From Eukaryota sp. TZLM1-RC (lineage: Eukaryota; Metamonada: BaSk clade): DNA of 64,000 nt. The position numbers were made by a program, and so were the translations under genes. This document shows positions 1-10,175 of this stretch, piece by piece. Positions within the stretch are counted from its first letter, which is position 1, and each line of letters starts with the position of its first letter. The notes beneath the pieces are model-generated. The model was not told where the DNA came from. It saw nothing but the letters and a program-made list of their open reading frames with translations, and made no database searches. The stretch covers positions 2,702,689 to 2,766,688 of the forward strand of contig JAUPSS010000007.1 of the NCBI GenBank assembly GCA_040285825.1, written 5' to 3'.

Positions 1-399
1 GTTGCATTATATTCCTCAACTCTCTTTGGAAAACTGTTAATTCTTATTCCACAGTGATTTGAATTAGAAATTGGATGACAGATATACACTATTCTGACAT
101 AAATTCAATGTGTCATCATAAATTAATTTGCTTTCAAGCGAATGTTTAGTTCCAATAATGATACGTGACACAGCTGGTGAATTTTATGTTATGTACCTAT
201 AAGGTGCAATAAGGTTGTAGAGAAATGTGTTTGATTCAAAAATCTATATCATCAACTTCAGGGAAGGTTCTTAATTTAGCAAAACTCTGAGAAATAACTA
301 TTTTCAGAAAGTGCAATTAGTTCATTAAGAGGAAAAGATCCGCAGGAATTGCATATATCTACCGAAATATTACCGTTTTTCTTTGCTCAAAACAACATA
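1..399. other. AT-rich sequence without a recognisable gene
   Basis: I see no coding frame, RNA gene or repeat here that I can support. The sequence runs directly into a LINE 3' end at about 400. Confidence 0.5.
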
Positions 400-615
400 C
401 AGGAAGAGTTTTGAACAAGACGTTTTGGCAGAACAGAATGATATTTTCAATTTTTAAAGGTGTTGTTGTCCCCTTATTGTATTCTGCATTTTTAACTTTT
501 GGTCGCTTCTATGAAGGAAAAACTTCCAGTTAATTCTTTTTGGCTGATTGGGGGTATGAAGATTTAAAATTTTCATTTGTGTTGATTTGTTTTCCGTTGG
601 AATAAATAAATGTAA
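400..615 (+). mobile_element. LINE subfamily E, 5'-truncated 3' end
   Basis: The translated stretch (TGRVLNKTFWQNRMIFSIFK, then a GRFYEG motif) matches the C-terminal end of the LINE copy near 63613-63770 almost residue for residue. An AT-rich 3' tail containing AATAAATAAAT follows. Only the last ~50 codons survive, with substitutions, so this is a dead 5'-truncated copy. The subfamily letter is my own label within this window. Confidence 0.8.
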
Positions 616-1316
616 TGAAAACAACAAAAGTTTTGATTTAATTTAACAATTTACAAAACAACAGTTCAATAATACACCTCCCAAAGTAAAAAGAGCTACA
701 ACTTGGTAATAGTGCAATTCTCTGAGAAAATATGGTGTAGGGAGCGAGTGAACCATGTAACAAGACCCCTTCTATTATCTTTGGAGCATAACCAAAATGT
801 TCTCTCTACAGCTATGCTGATCTCTTTACATTATTTCCATGTGCTTCCATCACTGCCAACATTTGCATTAAAAATTATTCGTTGTTCCCAGTTTCCAATC
901 TCAATAACAACTTGCCTGGATGCTACTGTTTTGAATCTTTGCATCATTTTCGCCTCAGGTCTTGTGCGATTAATGTCAGTCCATGTGCATAGATTCCTGA
1001 ATATTTTTTGATGAGAGACTTCACAAATATTGCTAAGGAAAGCCTCTTAATAATACACGAAACAACGATGAATCTAATGGTTTGTCAAACAGAACAGCAA
1101 AGATCATTAACCTAAAGTGCCAAAAGGCACACGTAGTAAAAGAAAAAACACTTAATTCAAATCTTGATTTTTATTGCTATCGATAATAGTTCTTGAAATA
1201 GTGATGTCAAAATCACTTCGCAAAAAAGAAGTTTAAATTAAATAATAAGCTTAACCAAAAAACAACAAAAAAAGACAAGACCAATACAATTAAAAACACA
1301 AAATACCCTCAACATT
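616..1316. other. Intergenic, 3' side of SepSecS
   Basis: A 102-codon frame starting at a TTG (703-1011) has no recognisable motif and I do not call it. A small perfect hairpin, GTGCC-AAAA-GGCAC, lies at 1117-1130, about 190 bp beyond the SepSecS stop. It is too short to name as a SECIS or terminator. Confidence 0.4.
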
Positions 1317-2693
1317 TCATGATCGTCTCTTTTTAACCAAATCTTTAATACATTTTCGTAATTTTGAAATAAAACCGTCAACATCTTGATCAGTGATTCC
1401 TACACTACTTGCACAATGCAAATAAGAATGTGGAAAATGGTCAAAATGATGGCCAAACTGCTTGAGAACAACATCACCAATGCTAACATCTGCACAATCT
1501 CCAACCGTTCTAGCACCAGAGACCCCTCTTTTGTACAGCATAGAGCCCAATTTAGAGACCTCATCTGTAGAAAAGGTGTTCAAGGTCATTGCTATCGCTA
1601 TGTTGTTGTTAGGACAGTCTAATACCCGTTCACCCAGTTCTGATGCCAAAGAAGCAAGAGAACATTTAAGAACATCAAACAAACGAGACCTTTCAGCTAA
1701 GAGACGCAAATAACCCTGTTTTCCCATTGAGAGGAAGGTCAACATGACATCCAGAAGAGGGGAGATGGACGCTCTTCCAGGATAGCAATGGCTCACACCA
1801 TCAACAAGTTCCTTGTTGCCAGCTACAACACATCCCCCTACAGGGACTAGGAAGTTCTTATCTGTGGAAAAGACAAACAAATCGAGGCAGCCTTCATTAA
1901 GCGCTCGTTTAATAGATTTTATTGATGACTCCGAATTAAACCCATAAGCAAAGTTAGATACATGATACACTCCTGCCCGTCTACATAATCTTCCTACACC
2001 GAGAGCATCGTCTACGGCACGAGGAGCAAAACAAGAAGTGGTGGAGACAACTGCAAGTAAATCTTCTTGATAGTTGGTAATAACGTCATCAAGATGGTCT
2101 AGATCAAGAAAGAGTTCATCATTGTGTTGAGTAAGTTCTACTGCAACTAATTTGAAACCAGCAGAAACAATTGCTTTGGGAGCACTTTTTTGATCACATC
2201 GAATCCAAATAACTGTACTTTTATGAGAAACTTGCAATCGTAAAGAATTTAAAATCATCATCAAACCCATTCCTGTGGCCAATGGTAACATAACAGCCTC
2301 TTTTACAGGTATTTTCAATGTTCTGAGTAGGTCTTTTATGAGAGCACTTGTTAAATGTGAAATAACAGTTGAACCTGCAGCTTTGGGTTGTGAGGCAGTT
2401 ATATCACCAGAACGACCTATGCCATGGCTGAGATGGTAGTTTCTTTGGGAGACAAGATGAGAATAGATGCGACCTTCACGTTCGCCTATAGAGACTGAAG
2501 AGGTGCCATTGTTACAGTCTAAAGATGACAAATAGGAGAGAAAAAGGTTTATGGTGGTTTCAGACCATGGTTCATTTGGTATTTGCCGAGTTGATATCAA
2601 TGATTCCAGCTTTTTAGTATGTGATTTGAGAAGATCAGTACTGAGATCGATATGAGATTTGGTTGAAAGAGAGGTCAGAAGAGACGGATCCAT
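1317..2693 (-). CDS. SEPSECS: O-phosphoseryl-tRNA(Sec) selenium transferase (SepSecS)
   Basis: This PLP enzyme converts O-phosphoseryl-tRNA(Sec) to selenocysteinyl-tRNA(Sec) using selenophosphate, the last step of selenocysteine synthesis in eukaryotes and archaea. The 458-residue product is slightly shorter than the ~500 of animal enzymes. Visible signatures are EREGRIYS (71-78) and GIGRSGDITASQPKAAGST (91-109), which form the substrate phosphate loop in the family, and STDKNFLVPVGG (276-287), whose Lys279 is the expected Schiff-base lysine. The frame is uninterrupted from an ATG and ends in TGA, so TGA still works as a stop in this genome. It implies that selenoproteins and a tRNA(Sec) exist elsewhere. 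A mobile element ends 71 bp upstream of the ATG. Confidence 0.95.
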   Translation of the reverse strand: MDPSLLTSLSTKSHIDLSTDLLKSHTKKLESLISTRQIPNEPWSETTINLFLSYLSSLDCNNGTSSVSIGEREGRIYSHLVSQRNYHLSHGIGRSGDITASQPKAAGSTVISHLTSALIKDLLRTLKIPVKEAVMLPLATGMGLMMILNSLRLQVSHKSTVIWIRCDQKSAPKAIVSAGFKLVAVELTQHNDELFLDLDHLDDVITNYQEDLLAVVSTTSCFAPRAVDDALGVGRLCRRAGVYHVSNFAYGFNSESSIKSIKRALNEGCLDLFVFSTDKNFLVPVGGCVVAGNKELVDGVSHCYPGRASISPLLDVMLTFLSMGKQGYLRLLAERSRLFDVLKCSLASLASELGERVLDCPNNNIAIAMTLNTFSTDEVSKLGSMLYKRGVSGARTVGDCADVSIGDVVLKQFGHHFDHFPHSYLHCASSVGITDQDVDGFISKLRKCIKDLVKKRRS

Positions 2694-2763
2694 CTTTACA
2701 GATATTGTTTATAGCAATGAAATAAGTGTTCTACACCGATGAAGGTGGACAGTTGTAAGGGCT
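2694..2763 (-). promoter_or_regulatory. Short 5' flank of SepSecS between the ATG and a mobile element
   Basis: Only about 70 bp separate the SepSecS ATG from the 3' end of the Fanzor-like copy. If SepSecS is expressed, its core promoter and 5' UTR must sit here or inside the older element. No motif is assigned. Confidence 0.35.
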
Positions 2764-5110
2764 GGAAATTCCCATAGGTACACGATCAATTTTCGTGTGG
2801 AATAATTACAAAAACTATCTACTACACAGATACTGAGGCTTTCATTACCACTCATTCTCGCTTCAGCAATTGCAAACATATTGACACAAGCCAGCTTATT
2901 TCTATTGAAAAGCTTTGTTGAGCCTTTGTTACTGGTTTTGCAAGTCTCACTGTTACAAGCTAATGAACCATGACATGTAGTAACAGGAGTCTTTTCTCTT
3001 ACATAGAATCTGGGATTTGTTACTCTCAAAAACGTAGAAACCTTTTCAAAACAAACAAAACATTTTGATGAAATGAAAGCTTCATTAATCATCAATACTT
3101 TAAATCCATTTCTTTTCAGAACTTGAATCCATCCAATGCCTCGAGTAGGTCTCTGTTGTTTCAAATTCTTGGAACCTTTTGTACTATAATCACCCATTAG
3201 TATTTAAGTGTCTTTTGGATTGTCACACTGCTGAACAAGGTTTTTCAACAACCAACTTTCAGTCTTTTGCTTGTGAACAAAACCTTGCATTTTTTGAATG
3301 CTCCACAAGTCAAGACTATAAAAGTCAATTGTCAAAAAAACTTGCCGAAGTTTGGCAATCACAAAGTTGGAAAAATCTAGTAAAGTTGCTAAATCGACAG
3401 CAAACGCGGATAAGTTGGTGTTTGCATCTTCAATTATCATTTCGTTAGACTCTATCATTTGGTTCCTGTCGTAACCTACCTCAGTATACTTTGTCGCCCA
3501 TCGTTTCTGTTTTTCATTCATCCTACTTTTCAAAGACCAGGACATCTGAGTCATGCTCAACCAAATGTACTTCTTGTCTTGATTCATCACTGGACTTTTT
3601 CTTTGTTGTTCAGTTTCATGTTCAGGCAACATGGTTAATTCTTGATCCGTTTTTTTACTCCCAAAATACAATAAATCATGTTTCCAGGATCACAAACAAC
3701 AATTGGTTTGTCTTGAAAAGCATCAACATCGACATCATCAATATTTAAATCAGAAATAATAGCCTTGTTGTCTGGCTTACATTTCTGACCTTGTAAATCC
3801 TGACCAACAAATTCTACTGCGATATTAAATTCATTTGTTTGGATAATGTTGTTGAATTTTCAGCTCTTCTGTTTGAAAATTTGTTGGTTTAAATCGAGAA
3901 TATTAGACCAAAAGTCAAATTGCTCAGGTGGTTTAAGTCTATGAACTTGGGCTAGTGTATTGACCGTTTTTAATCTCTGATCAGTCAACAAATCGTCCAT
4001 CAATGTTTGTCTAATCATTGTCCATAATGTTCTTGTATCAATAGGAAAATATCCAGGGCCTACAGTGGTTGAAACAGGCGAAATATGATAAGGTTTTTTC
4101 TCTCTACTAACAATATTTTGGGCAATTATAATTGCTGGTATTAGGAATATTCGAGGATCTTTTTCAACAGCGTCTGCAAGAAAATGTATATCCACTGGAA
4201 ATATGTTGTCAACTAAATTCTCGTCAGTGACCAAATTTTCAATTTGACCAGTAAATGGCTCAATAAGACCTTTAAATATGTCTCTAAGTTCATTATTTCT
4301 TATATCATATTGTTCACATAAATCGAAAAATTCATCATTCAGAAGGTCAGAAATATTTTCAGGATGATGAAACAAAGAACTCAAACAATCTCTATCATCA
4401 ACTAAAAACAAGTTTTTGAATTGACGAGGCCTAAATTTATATAGTGAAATAATGGTAGATAATGGCGTTGAGTATTCACCCAGCTTGTGCATTTCTTCTA
4501 ACACATTTTCCACATCTGGTTTGTTAAAAAAGACATTAATAAATGGATTAATATGTTTTTCATAATTTAATTTTAAATTACTCTCAATATTGGCAAACAT
4601 TACTGGGGCCATATACTCAGGTGGTCTATTAAATCTATCAGTGGGATATCGTGGGAAAAACTCAGGCCTATATCTCAAATAATCTACATAACTTACAGTT
4701 TTGTTCAACCTTTGTTGTTCAAATGTAGTCGATAATCTATAATCTCCTTCACCATAAACAAAGTTTTCAAAATCCTCTGGAAATGCACTTTTTGGTTTCA
4801 CCATTTTAGGCCCAAAAAATTCAGCTGAAATACAACGAATTCTGGCCATTAATGATTCATATAATTGGGCAGATATTCGTGTTGGTATACAATTTCGTTC
4901 AAAAGAAGACTGTAAATACAGCTTTAAGCAACAAGTGGTGTGAATACGTAACTGTTAAAATTTAAAACAGTTTCTCTCAATTTGAGTATCACATTTGCAT
5001 GTTTAACCAATGAGTTGATGATTGCTCGAATGGTTTTATAAGATGATAAAATAAATTTGTCTTTCTAAAACAGCACGAAAAGTTTCAGACAAAGGATACA
5101 ATCATGAAGC
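2764..5110 (-). pseudogene. Fanzor-like RNA-guided nuclease (TnpB-related), decayed copy 1
   Basis: Reading the minus strand from about 5110, pieces of one ~720-codon protein can be followed through a few breaks. The N-terminal helices contain NFNSYVF, then after a frameshift HTTCCLKLYL. A long open frame at 4849-3860 follows (329 residues from its ATG, open back to 4954). The C-terminal half carries a RuvC-I-like IVVCDPGN (Asp near 3689), MGDYSTKG (3197), a RuvC-II-like INEAFISSKCFVC (Glu at 3081-3083), a zinc ribbon CxxC...CHGSLAC...C, and a RuvC-III-like NRNKLACVNM. This order is that of Fanzor proteins. Breaks: frameshift near 4945, in-frame TGA at 3860-3862, a 1-nt deletion after the DPG motif, and a stop near 3204. 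The usual RuvC-III Asp is Asn. It is probably inactive. It lies just upstream of SepSecS in the same direction. Confidence 0.72.
2780..2798 (-). other. Conserved hairpin at the 3' end of Fanzor-like copy 1
   Basis: ACACGA and TCGTGT pair around a 7-nt loop just after the last codons of the Fanzor-like gene. The same hairpin occurs at the same place in copy 2 (39737-39755). It lies about 15 bp inside the last base shared by the two copies, so it sits at the element's 3' terminus. Confidence 0.55.
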
Positions 5111-5155
5111 CCATATTGAATCGAATTTTGTATCAGAGGAGAAGTAGTTTAGGCT

Positions 5156-6455
5156 CAAAAGTTTAATGAACTACGTGCAAAAATTTTTGTCACAATTACT
5201 GGGAAGTAAAATGTTCCAAATTCCAGACCATGCTTATCTTAGTCCACATTATGGCGGTTCAAGTTGGACAAAGGCTTCTATTCTTACTTCATGGGCTTTT
5301 GTTGGAGGATGCAGAAATGCAATCTTTGAGTTTTCCGAAAGATTTCCAGATTGGGAAGATTTATTAATGACAACCCAAAGTTCCACTGTTTTTGCATTAA
5401 ATGAAGAAATTTCCAAAATTGATATAGAAAAATGGAGTCGATGCTTTCCCCAATCTCTCAATGGCAATATTCCAGAAAAGCATTTTTCAAATATAAAATA
5501 GACTCTTCGAACATAACAGAAACGATTTACTGGAATGTATGAAAATGATCTTTTTAATAATATATGCAGCTCGGCTGTTTTAAATCAAGATCTTCACTCA
5601 TTGTTATTGTAAAAGGGGGTTTGTGAAAATCAGTCATCAGATTCTTCACTTTTTGTAACCATTGTACCACGAGGATTTGAATTGTGTGCCACTAATGAAG
5701 CATTTGTAACAAAAATGAGATTATATTTGAATATTCCCATTAATCAATTATTATCAAAAGAAAAATGTATTTTTTCGAATTCACCTCAGCTCACTTTACG
5801 TCATGCTCTGAATTGTTCGAAATTGATAACTTATCGTTCTTTATTACATGATGCTGTTAGGGACACTGTTTTCAATATGGCACAAACTGCAAGAATATCG
5901 TGTATAAAAGAGCCTCTGCTGAAGGAAACACTATCCCTGAATAATTTTGGTTCTGAGTAGATAGAGTCGATGTATACTTTGATTGGATTGATAACTCTGA
6001 AGCTATTGTTGACTTTGTCTCATGTAATGTTGCAAATGATACTGTGGTTCACAGAAGAAAACTGAATCCTGTAAGTGCTCATGATTTTAAAGCATAGAAA
6101 ATATGATCAAGATATTGAAGAAGCTAATGCTGGTACAAATACACAGCTGGTTTTATTGCTTTCCCATTTTCGATAAATGGAAGATTATCAGATGAAGCAG
6201 AAACTTTCTTGAATGACTTCCAAAAAATAGTTCAAGAAAAAACAATGACAAGATTTGATACTTTTTTATGGCGTTCTCGGATTCAATTTGCCATTATTCA
6301 TAGATTACCTCGGTTTTTCAAACGAATAAGAGAAGCTTTAGCTAGACAGCAAGCAGATCAAGATTTTGTAGAGGAAATCTTGGTTCAATGATAGTCGTCC
6401 CATTAGTTATGAGTTAATTTCATTAAGTGTGCATGTTCAATAAATATACAAGGAG
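5156..6455 (+). mobile_element. LINE subfamily A, 5'-truncated and mutated
   Basis: The copy starts within the post-reverse-transcriptase region (motif HAYLSPHYGG) and continues through the Cys/His segment (CIFSNSPQLTLRHALNCSKL), the presumed endonuclease region and the C-terminal RSRIQFAIIHRLPRFF motif. It ends in the subfamily's 3' UTR (CCCATTAGTTATGAGTTA, then AATAAATA). In-frame stops and frameshifts are frequent, for example at 5499, 5611 and 5958. The reverse transcriptase core is missing, so it cannot move on its own. Confidence 0.88.
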
Positions 6456-6803
6456 AAGTAGCTAAACAATCAATTACCAAAATATGGGAAAATTCCTTAT
6501 GAAGTTTGATTTTCTTTTCATTTATCATTTTATGTGCCAAATTGCCTAATCCATGTCCGAAAGGTATTTTAATAAAATTTTTGGCAAAACCCCAGTATCT
6601 AAAAGAAAAAAGCACTTTTCCCTTATGACAACCTCTCTCCATTTTGTTGAAAGTTGATTGAGTACATCAATTGTTGCATCATCTCGAACAGTGGGAAATG
6701 GTGAATCAAAATAATTTAATCTATTTTTCAAAACCTGTAAATCAAATTGCATTAAATTGTGATTGAGAAAACAATGAGGTTGATGATCCATTGTTGTTTC
6801 CAT
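6452..6803 (-). pseudogene. Unrecognised reading frame cut off by a LINE
   Basis: Two overlapping minus-strand frames look like one protein joined through a frameshift at a T-rich stretch near 6600. The first part holds FPTVRDDATIDVLNQLS and KWREVVIREKCFF; the continuation in the other frame reads FRYWGFAKNFIKIPFGHG and GLGNLAHKMI. The 3' part runs into the 3' tail of the neighbouring LINE, so the gene is truncated. I do not recognise the family. It could be a fragment of another mobile element. Confidence 0.3.
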
Positions 6804-6889
6804 TGTCTTTTATCCATTGTTAAATCAACAGTATATGGGTTTGTTGATAGAAGATGTTGGGAGCTTCTGGATTGAAAACATAAGTTATA

Positions 6890-7770
6890 AACCTAGTAAA
6901 ACTCAACATTATTGAAATAACAATTTAAGACACAACATCCCGTATCTAAGGTGTAAGTACCTAAACCACAAAAAACAACAGAATCAACAACAACAAAATA
7001 ACAATTCAAAACAAAACATAAACAAAAGAAACATCCCGTATCTAAGGTAATTATCACCATGGCTGATTCAACAGCATCCACATTATGACTCACATGATGA
7101 TAAAAAAAAGTGCAATACGCTAGCCTTTTGGAAGGATCAGAACGACGATCCCGATAGGAAATCGAGGTTCTGACCTTCCGTTTATTCCTGTAAAGCAGGA
7201 TTACTGTTGACGACTGAGGAGTTCGGGAGGAAGAACTCTGCTGTTCTGTGAGGAACAGGTTGAAGTAGGAGGTGGGAACTGAGTCCGTAACCTTGTTATC
7301 CTTTTTCTCGTTTCGCCGCATGATGTTACAAGAATAAGAAGAGTCAAGATAATATCGCTGTCTGACACGATGTCTGACATGCTGATTGCAATTTCAAATT
7401 GATTGCAAATTTCCACAATGTTATGAATGCCTATCCACTGTATCTCTATTAGTGGTCATCAACATCAGCTCGATTTACCATCTAGCTGTTCTGTTCGTTG
7501 TTACTCCGTCTCAACTCTATGTTTTTTCCAGTTTCCTTCTCCTTCCTTTACCTCGTGTCCCCTTCTCATTCACCTATCTCAACAATTCTCCCTCCCTCTC
7601 TCCCTCTCTGTTTTGACGGGACCTAATCAAATGCTTGTTGCCCTACACTTGGAGAGAAAGGAAGAAAATTAGGTTTTCATCTAATGGGTGGACCGCAACT
7701 CTTGAATGTCGCCTTCGTGGTTCCTTCTCATTATGGCCTGTAAGGATGGAAATTTAAAAATTTGTTAAAT
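6890..7770. other. Non-coding stretch with a local duplication and a hairpin
   Basis: ACATCCCGTATCTAAGGT occurs twice about 96 bp apart (near 6935 and 7031) within a locally duplicated AC-rich stretch. From 7080 to 7330 base composition is more GC-rich than the surroundings. No convincing coding frame is seen; the overlapping minus-strand frames are low complexity. Confidence 0.4.
7130..7179. other. Long imperfect stem-loop
   Basis: GGAAGGATCAGAAC (7130-7143) pairs with GTTCTGACCTTCC (7167-7179) over 13 bp with a single bulged base. The loop contains a second small hairpin, CGAT (7152-7155) with ATCG (7161-7164). It could be a structured RNA or the end of an unrecognised element. Confidence 0.45.
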
Positions 7771-7771
7771 C

Positions 7772-8760
7772 TTCAATTTATTAAACTTACACATTTAACA
7801 AAAAAACTCATAACTAATGGGACGAAATTCAGTGAACCAAGATTTGCTTTACAAAATCTTGATCTGCTTGCTGACTAGCTAAAGCTTATCTCATTCGATT
7901 AAAATACCAATGCAATCTATTAATAATGGCAAAGAATCTGAGAACGCCATAAAAATATCAAATCTTGTCATTGTTTTCTCTTGAACCATTTGTTGGAATT
8001 CATTCAAAAAAGTTCCTGCTTCTTCTATTAGTCTTCCGTTTATAGAAAATGGGAAAGCACTAAAACAAGTGGTCTATTTCTATCAACATTAGCTTTTTCG
8101 ATATCTTTGTCATATTTATTTATGTTTTTCTTTTGCTTTAAAATCAATAGCACTCACAGGATTAAGTTTTCTTCTTTGAATCAAAGAATAATTTGCAACA
8201 TTACATGAGACAAAGTCAACAATAGCTTCAGAATTATCAATCCAATCACAGTATACAATCCCTTTTTCATCAGAACCAAAATTATTCAAAGAAAGTGTTT
8301 CCTTCAACAGAGGCTCTTTAATACACGATATTTTTGCAGTTTGTGCCATATTGAAAACAGTGTCTCTAACTGCATCATTTAATGAAGAACGATAAGTTAT
8401 CAATTTAGAACAATTCAGAGCATGGCACAAAGTGAGTTGAGGTGAATTCGAACAAATATATTTCTCTTCTAATAAGAATTGATTAATGGAAATATTCAAA
8501 TATAATCTCATTTTTGTTAGCAATGCTTCATTAGTAGCACACAATCCATCATTTCGTGGTACAATGGTTACAAAAAGTGAAGAATCTGATGACTGGTTTT
8601 CACAAGCACCCTTTTTCAATAACAATGAGTGGAGATCTTGATTTAAAACAACTGAGCTGCATATATTTTTATAAAGATCATTTTCATACATTCCAGTCAG
8701 TCTTTTCTGTAATGTTGGAAGAGTGTAATTTGTTAAATTAATATCAAGTTTATATTTATA
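7772..8760 (-). mobile_element. LINE subfamily A, 5'-truncated
   Basis: The minus strand encodes the familiar block from TLPTLQKRLTGMYENDL through the Cys/His segment (NSPQLTLCHALNCSKL) and ISCIKEPLLKETLSLNNFGS. An intact 226-residue frame spans 8796-8116, followed by frameshifted C-terminal sequence to the 3' UTR at about 7772. The first ~20 codons of that frame are unlike other copies and are probably flanking DNA. Confidence 0.87.
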
Positions 8761-8796
8761 ATTGGGTACCAAATGTTCAACTAAAGTCATTACCAT

Positions 8797-9170
8797 CCCA
8801 CTATTTGGCCTTCAAAACTGCTGAAAAACTATCCAAAAATTACATTCCATTTTCACCATTCGATTAGGAGGGCTTTCAAGTAGCTGGACATTAAGACCAT
8901 GAAAATTTGCTTAGTATATTGTACACTACGTAGAGCACTGTACCGAGAAGTAGAGTCGTAATAATGATTGAAATTAGATTCACAATCTTCCAAACTTTCA
9001 CAAACTTTTATTAAAATTCTTGATTAAAACTGTACCACTAATGTCAATAAACCCAATAACAAATCTTAATCAACAATTTTAATTTTAATTTTAATTTTAT
9101 TGATCTGTTTACAATAATATTCAACTATGCTAAATTACAACAACCACATTCAAATAGTGTTGACAAAACA
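8797..9170. other. Intergenic, 3' side of the acyltransferase gene
   Basis: Nothing recognisable. A short run of TTTTAATTTTAATTTTAATTT near 9078-9100 is simple sequence close to the likely 3' end of the neighbouring minus-strand gene. Confidence 0.4.
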
Positions 9171-10175
9171 CTATTCACCATTCATTTCAACTTTCCTCAA
9201 CTTAACGTACTTTTTCATATACACTTTACTCCCGTTATAAACGCACGTAATTAAAGATACTATAATAACACAGACATGTAGCCATTGCTTTTCGTAAACA
9301 AGTCGTACGTGAATCATTGTTGAAAATGTATAGCCAATCTGTATCAATGCAAAAGCCAGCCAATGAAGCTTTTCTGGGACTAATTGGAAAGCTTTATAAG
9401 TCCAAGATCCCGGGGTTGATTTGATCCTCATCCAACGAAGACTGGTCATGACTTTCTGATCGTTTTTGACCGGGGTTGATAGAAATTCAGTGACTAAAAG
9501 ATACAGCATCTGCCAGGCCAGGTAAACAATAAAAGCATTCAAATAAGCAGAATTCGAGAAGCTAGCGGGTAGACCATTTTCCAATCTCCACCGAAGACAG
9601 TACATCACAAGAGAAGGTTGTATGTGGAGCAAAAGAGAAGTGAGGTTGTCAAGGGAATGAAAGACGAGTGAGTTACGCCAAACGTTGATAGCCAGCGTGA
9701 GAGGGCCAGTAGCGAAACTAAAGCAGACTTGGAAGAGAGCAGCATTCTTACGGAAGAAGAGGATTTGTGCAATAGTGAGAAGATTAGAGAAATAGCAGAA
9801 ATCGAGACAGAAACCATGGTACTTACACTTGCGATAACAGTAGTATCTGATAGCAAGGAGGGGAAAGAAGAGACCTACATATACAAGGTGGTACATTGAA
9901 GGAAAGACTAGGAACATGAATTCCAAAAAGATGAGGAGAATGACCCCACTAAAGAAGGAAAGAGAGTCTAAGAGTTCAATGGCTTTGGGATGTTGTTCTA
10001 ATGCACGTTTTATGCGTTTTACCTGGGCTAGAGAGAGGGAAAATCTACGAGATCTTTGAACACGTTTAGAGTTCCGTGATGTTCGGTTGGTAGTTGCCAT
10101 TGTTGGGGTCTGGTATTTGAGAGAAGATGCTGGAGAGTCAGCTGGTGGAGGCTTGTTGTGACGTTTGTGGATCAT
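9171..10175 (-). CDS. GPC1: Glycerophosphocholine acyltransferase (Gpc1 / DUF2838 family)
   Basis: The product is a multi-pass membrane protein with about eight hydrophobic segments. It carries the signature region of the Gpc1 family: HGFCLDFCYFSNLL, CFSFATGPLTLAINVWRNSL, VFHSLDNLTSLLLHIQPSLV and MYCLRWR, with conserved His, Trp and Arg positions. Members transfer an acyl group from acyl-CoA to glycerophosphocholine to make lysophosphatidylcholine in the ER. The open frame reaches 10214, but that upstream codon is GTG. The first ATG, at 10175, gives 334 residues; a second ATG in a better context for the conserved part lies at about 10100. The short basic N-terminus (RNSKRVQRSRR) is likely cytosolic. 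Family assignment is confident; substrate is inferred. Confidence 0.85.
   Translation of the reverse strand: MIHKRHNKPPPADSPASSLKYQTPTMATTNRTSRNSKRVQRSRRFSLSLAQVKRIKRALEQHPKAIELLDSLSFFSGVILLIFLEFMFLVFPSMYHLVYVGLFFPLLAIRYYCYRKCKYHGFCLDFCYFSNLLTIAQILFFRKNAALFQVCFSFATGPLTLAINVWRNSLVFHSLDNLTSLLLHIQPSLVMYCLRWRLENGLPASFSNSAYLNAFIVYLAWQMLYLLVTEFLSTPVKNDQKVMTSLRWMRIKSTPGSWTYKAFQLVPEKLHWLAFALIQIGYTFSTMIHVRLVYEKQWLHVCVIIVSLITCVYNGSKVYMKKYVKLRKVEMNGE

Noticed and set aside
703-1011. 102-codon plus-strand frame
   Set aside because: It starts with TTG, has no recognisable motif and lies in AT-rich intergenic DNA; chance open frames of this size are expected here.
1117-1130. Hairpin after SepSecS as a SECIS element
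   Set aside because: The 5-bp stem with a 4-nt loop lacks the length and the non-canonical quartet required of a SECIS.
3860-3862. TGA as a selenocysteine codon in a functional Fanzor
   Set aside because: No SECIS seen, other inactivating breaks exist in both copies, and the position is not a recognised catalytic residue. Kept only as a low-probability note.
8741-8796. First ~20 codons of the 226-codon LINE-A frame as part of the element
   Set aside because: They do not match any other LINE-A copy; they are probably flanking DNA that happens to be open.
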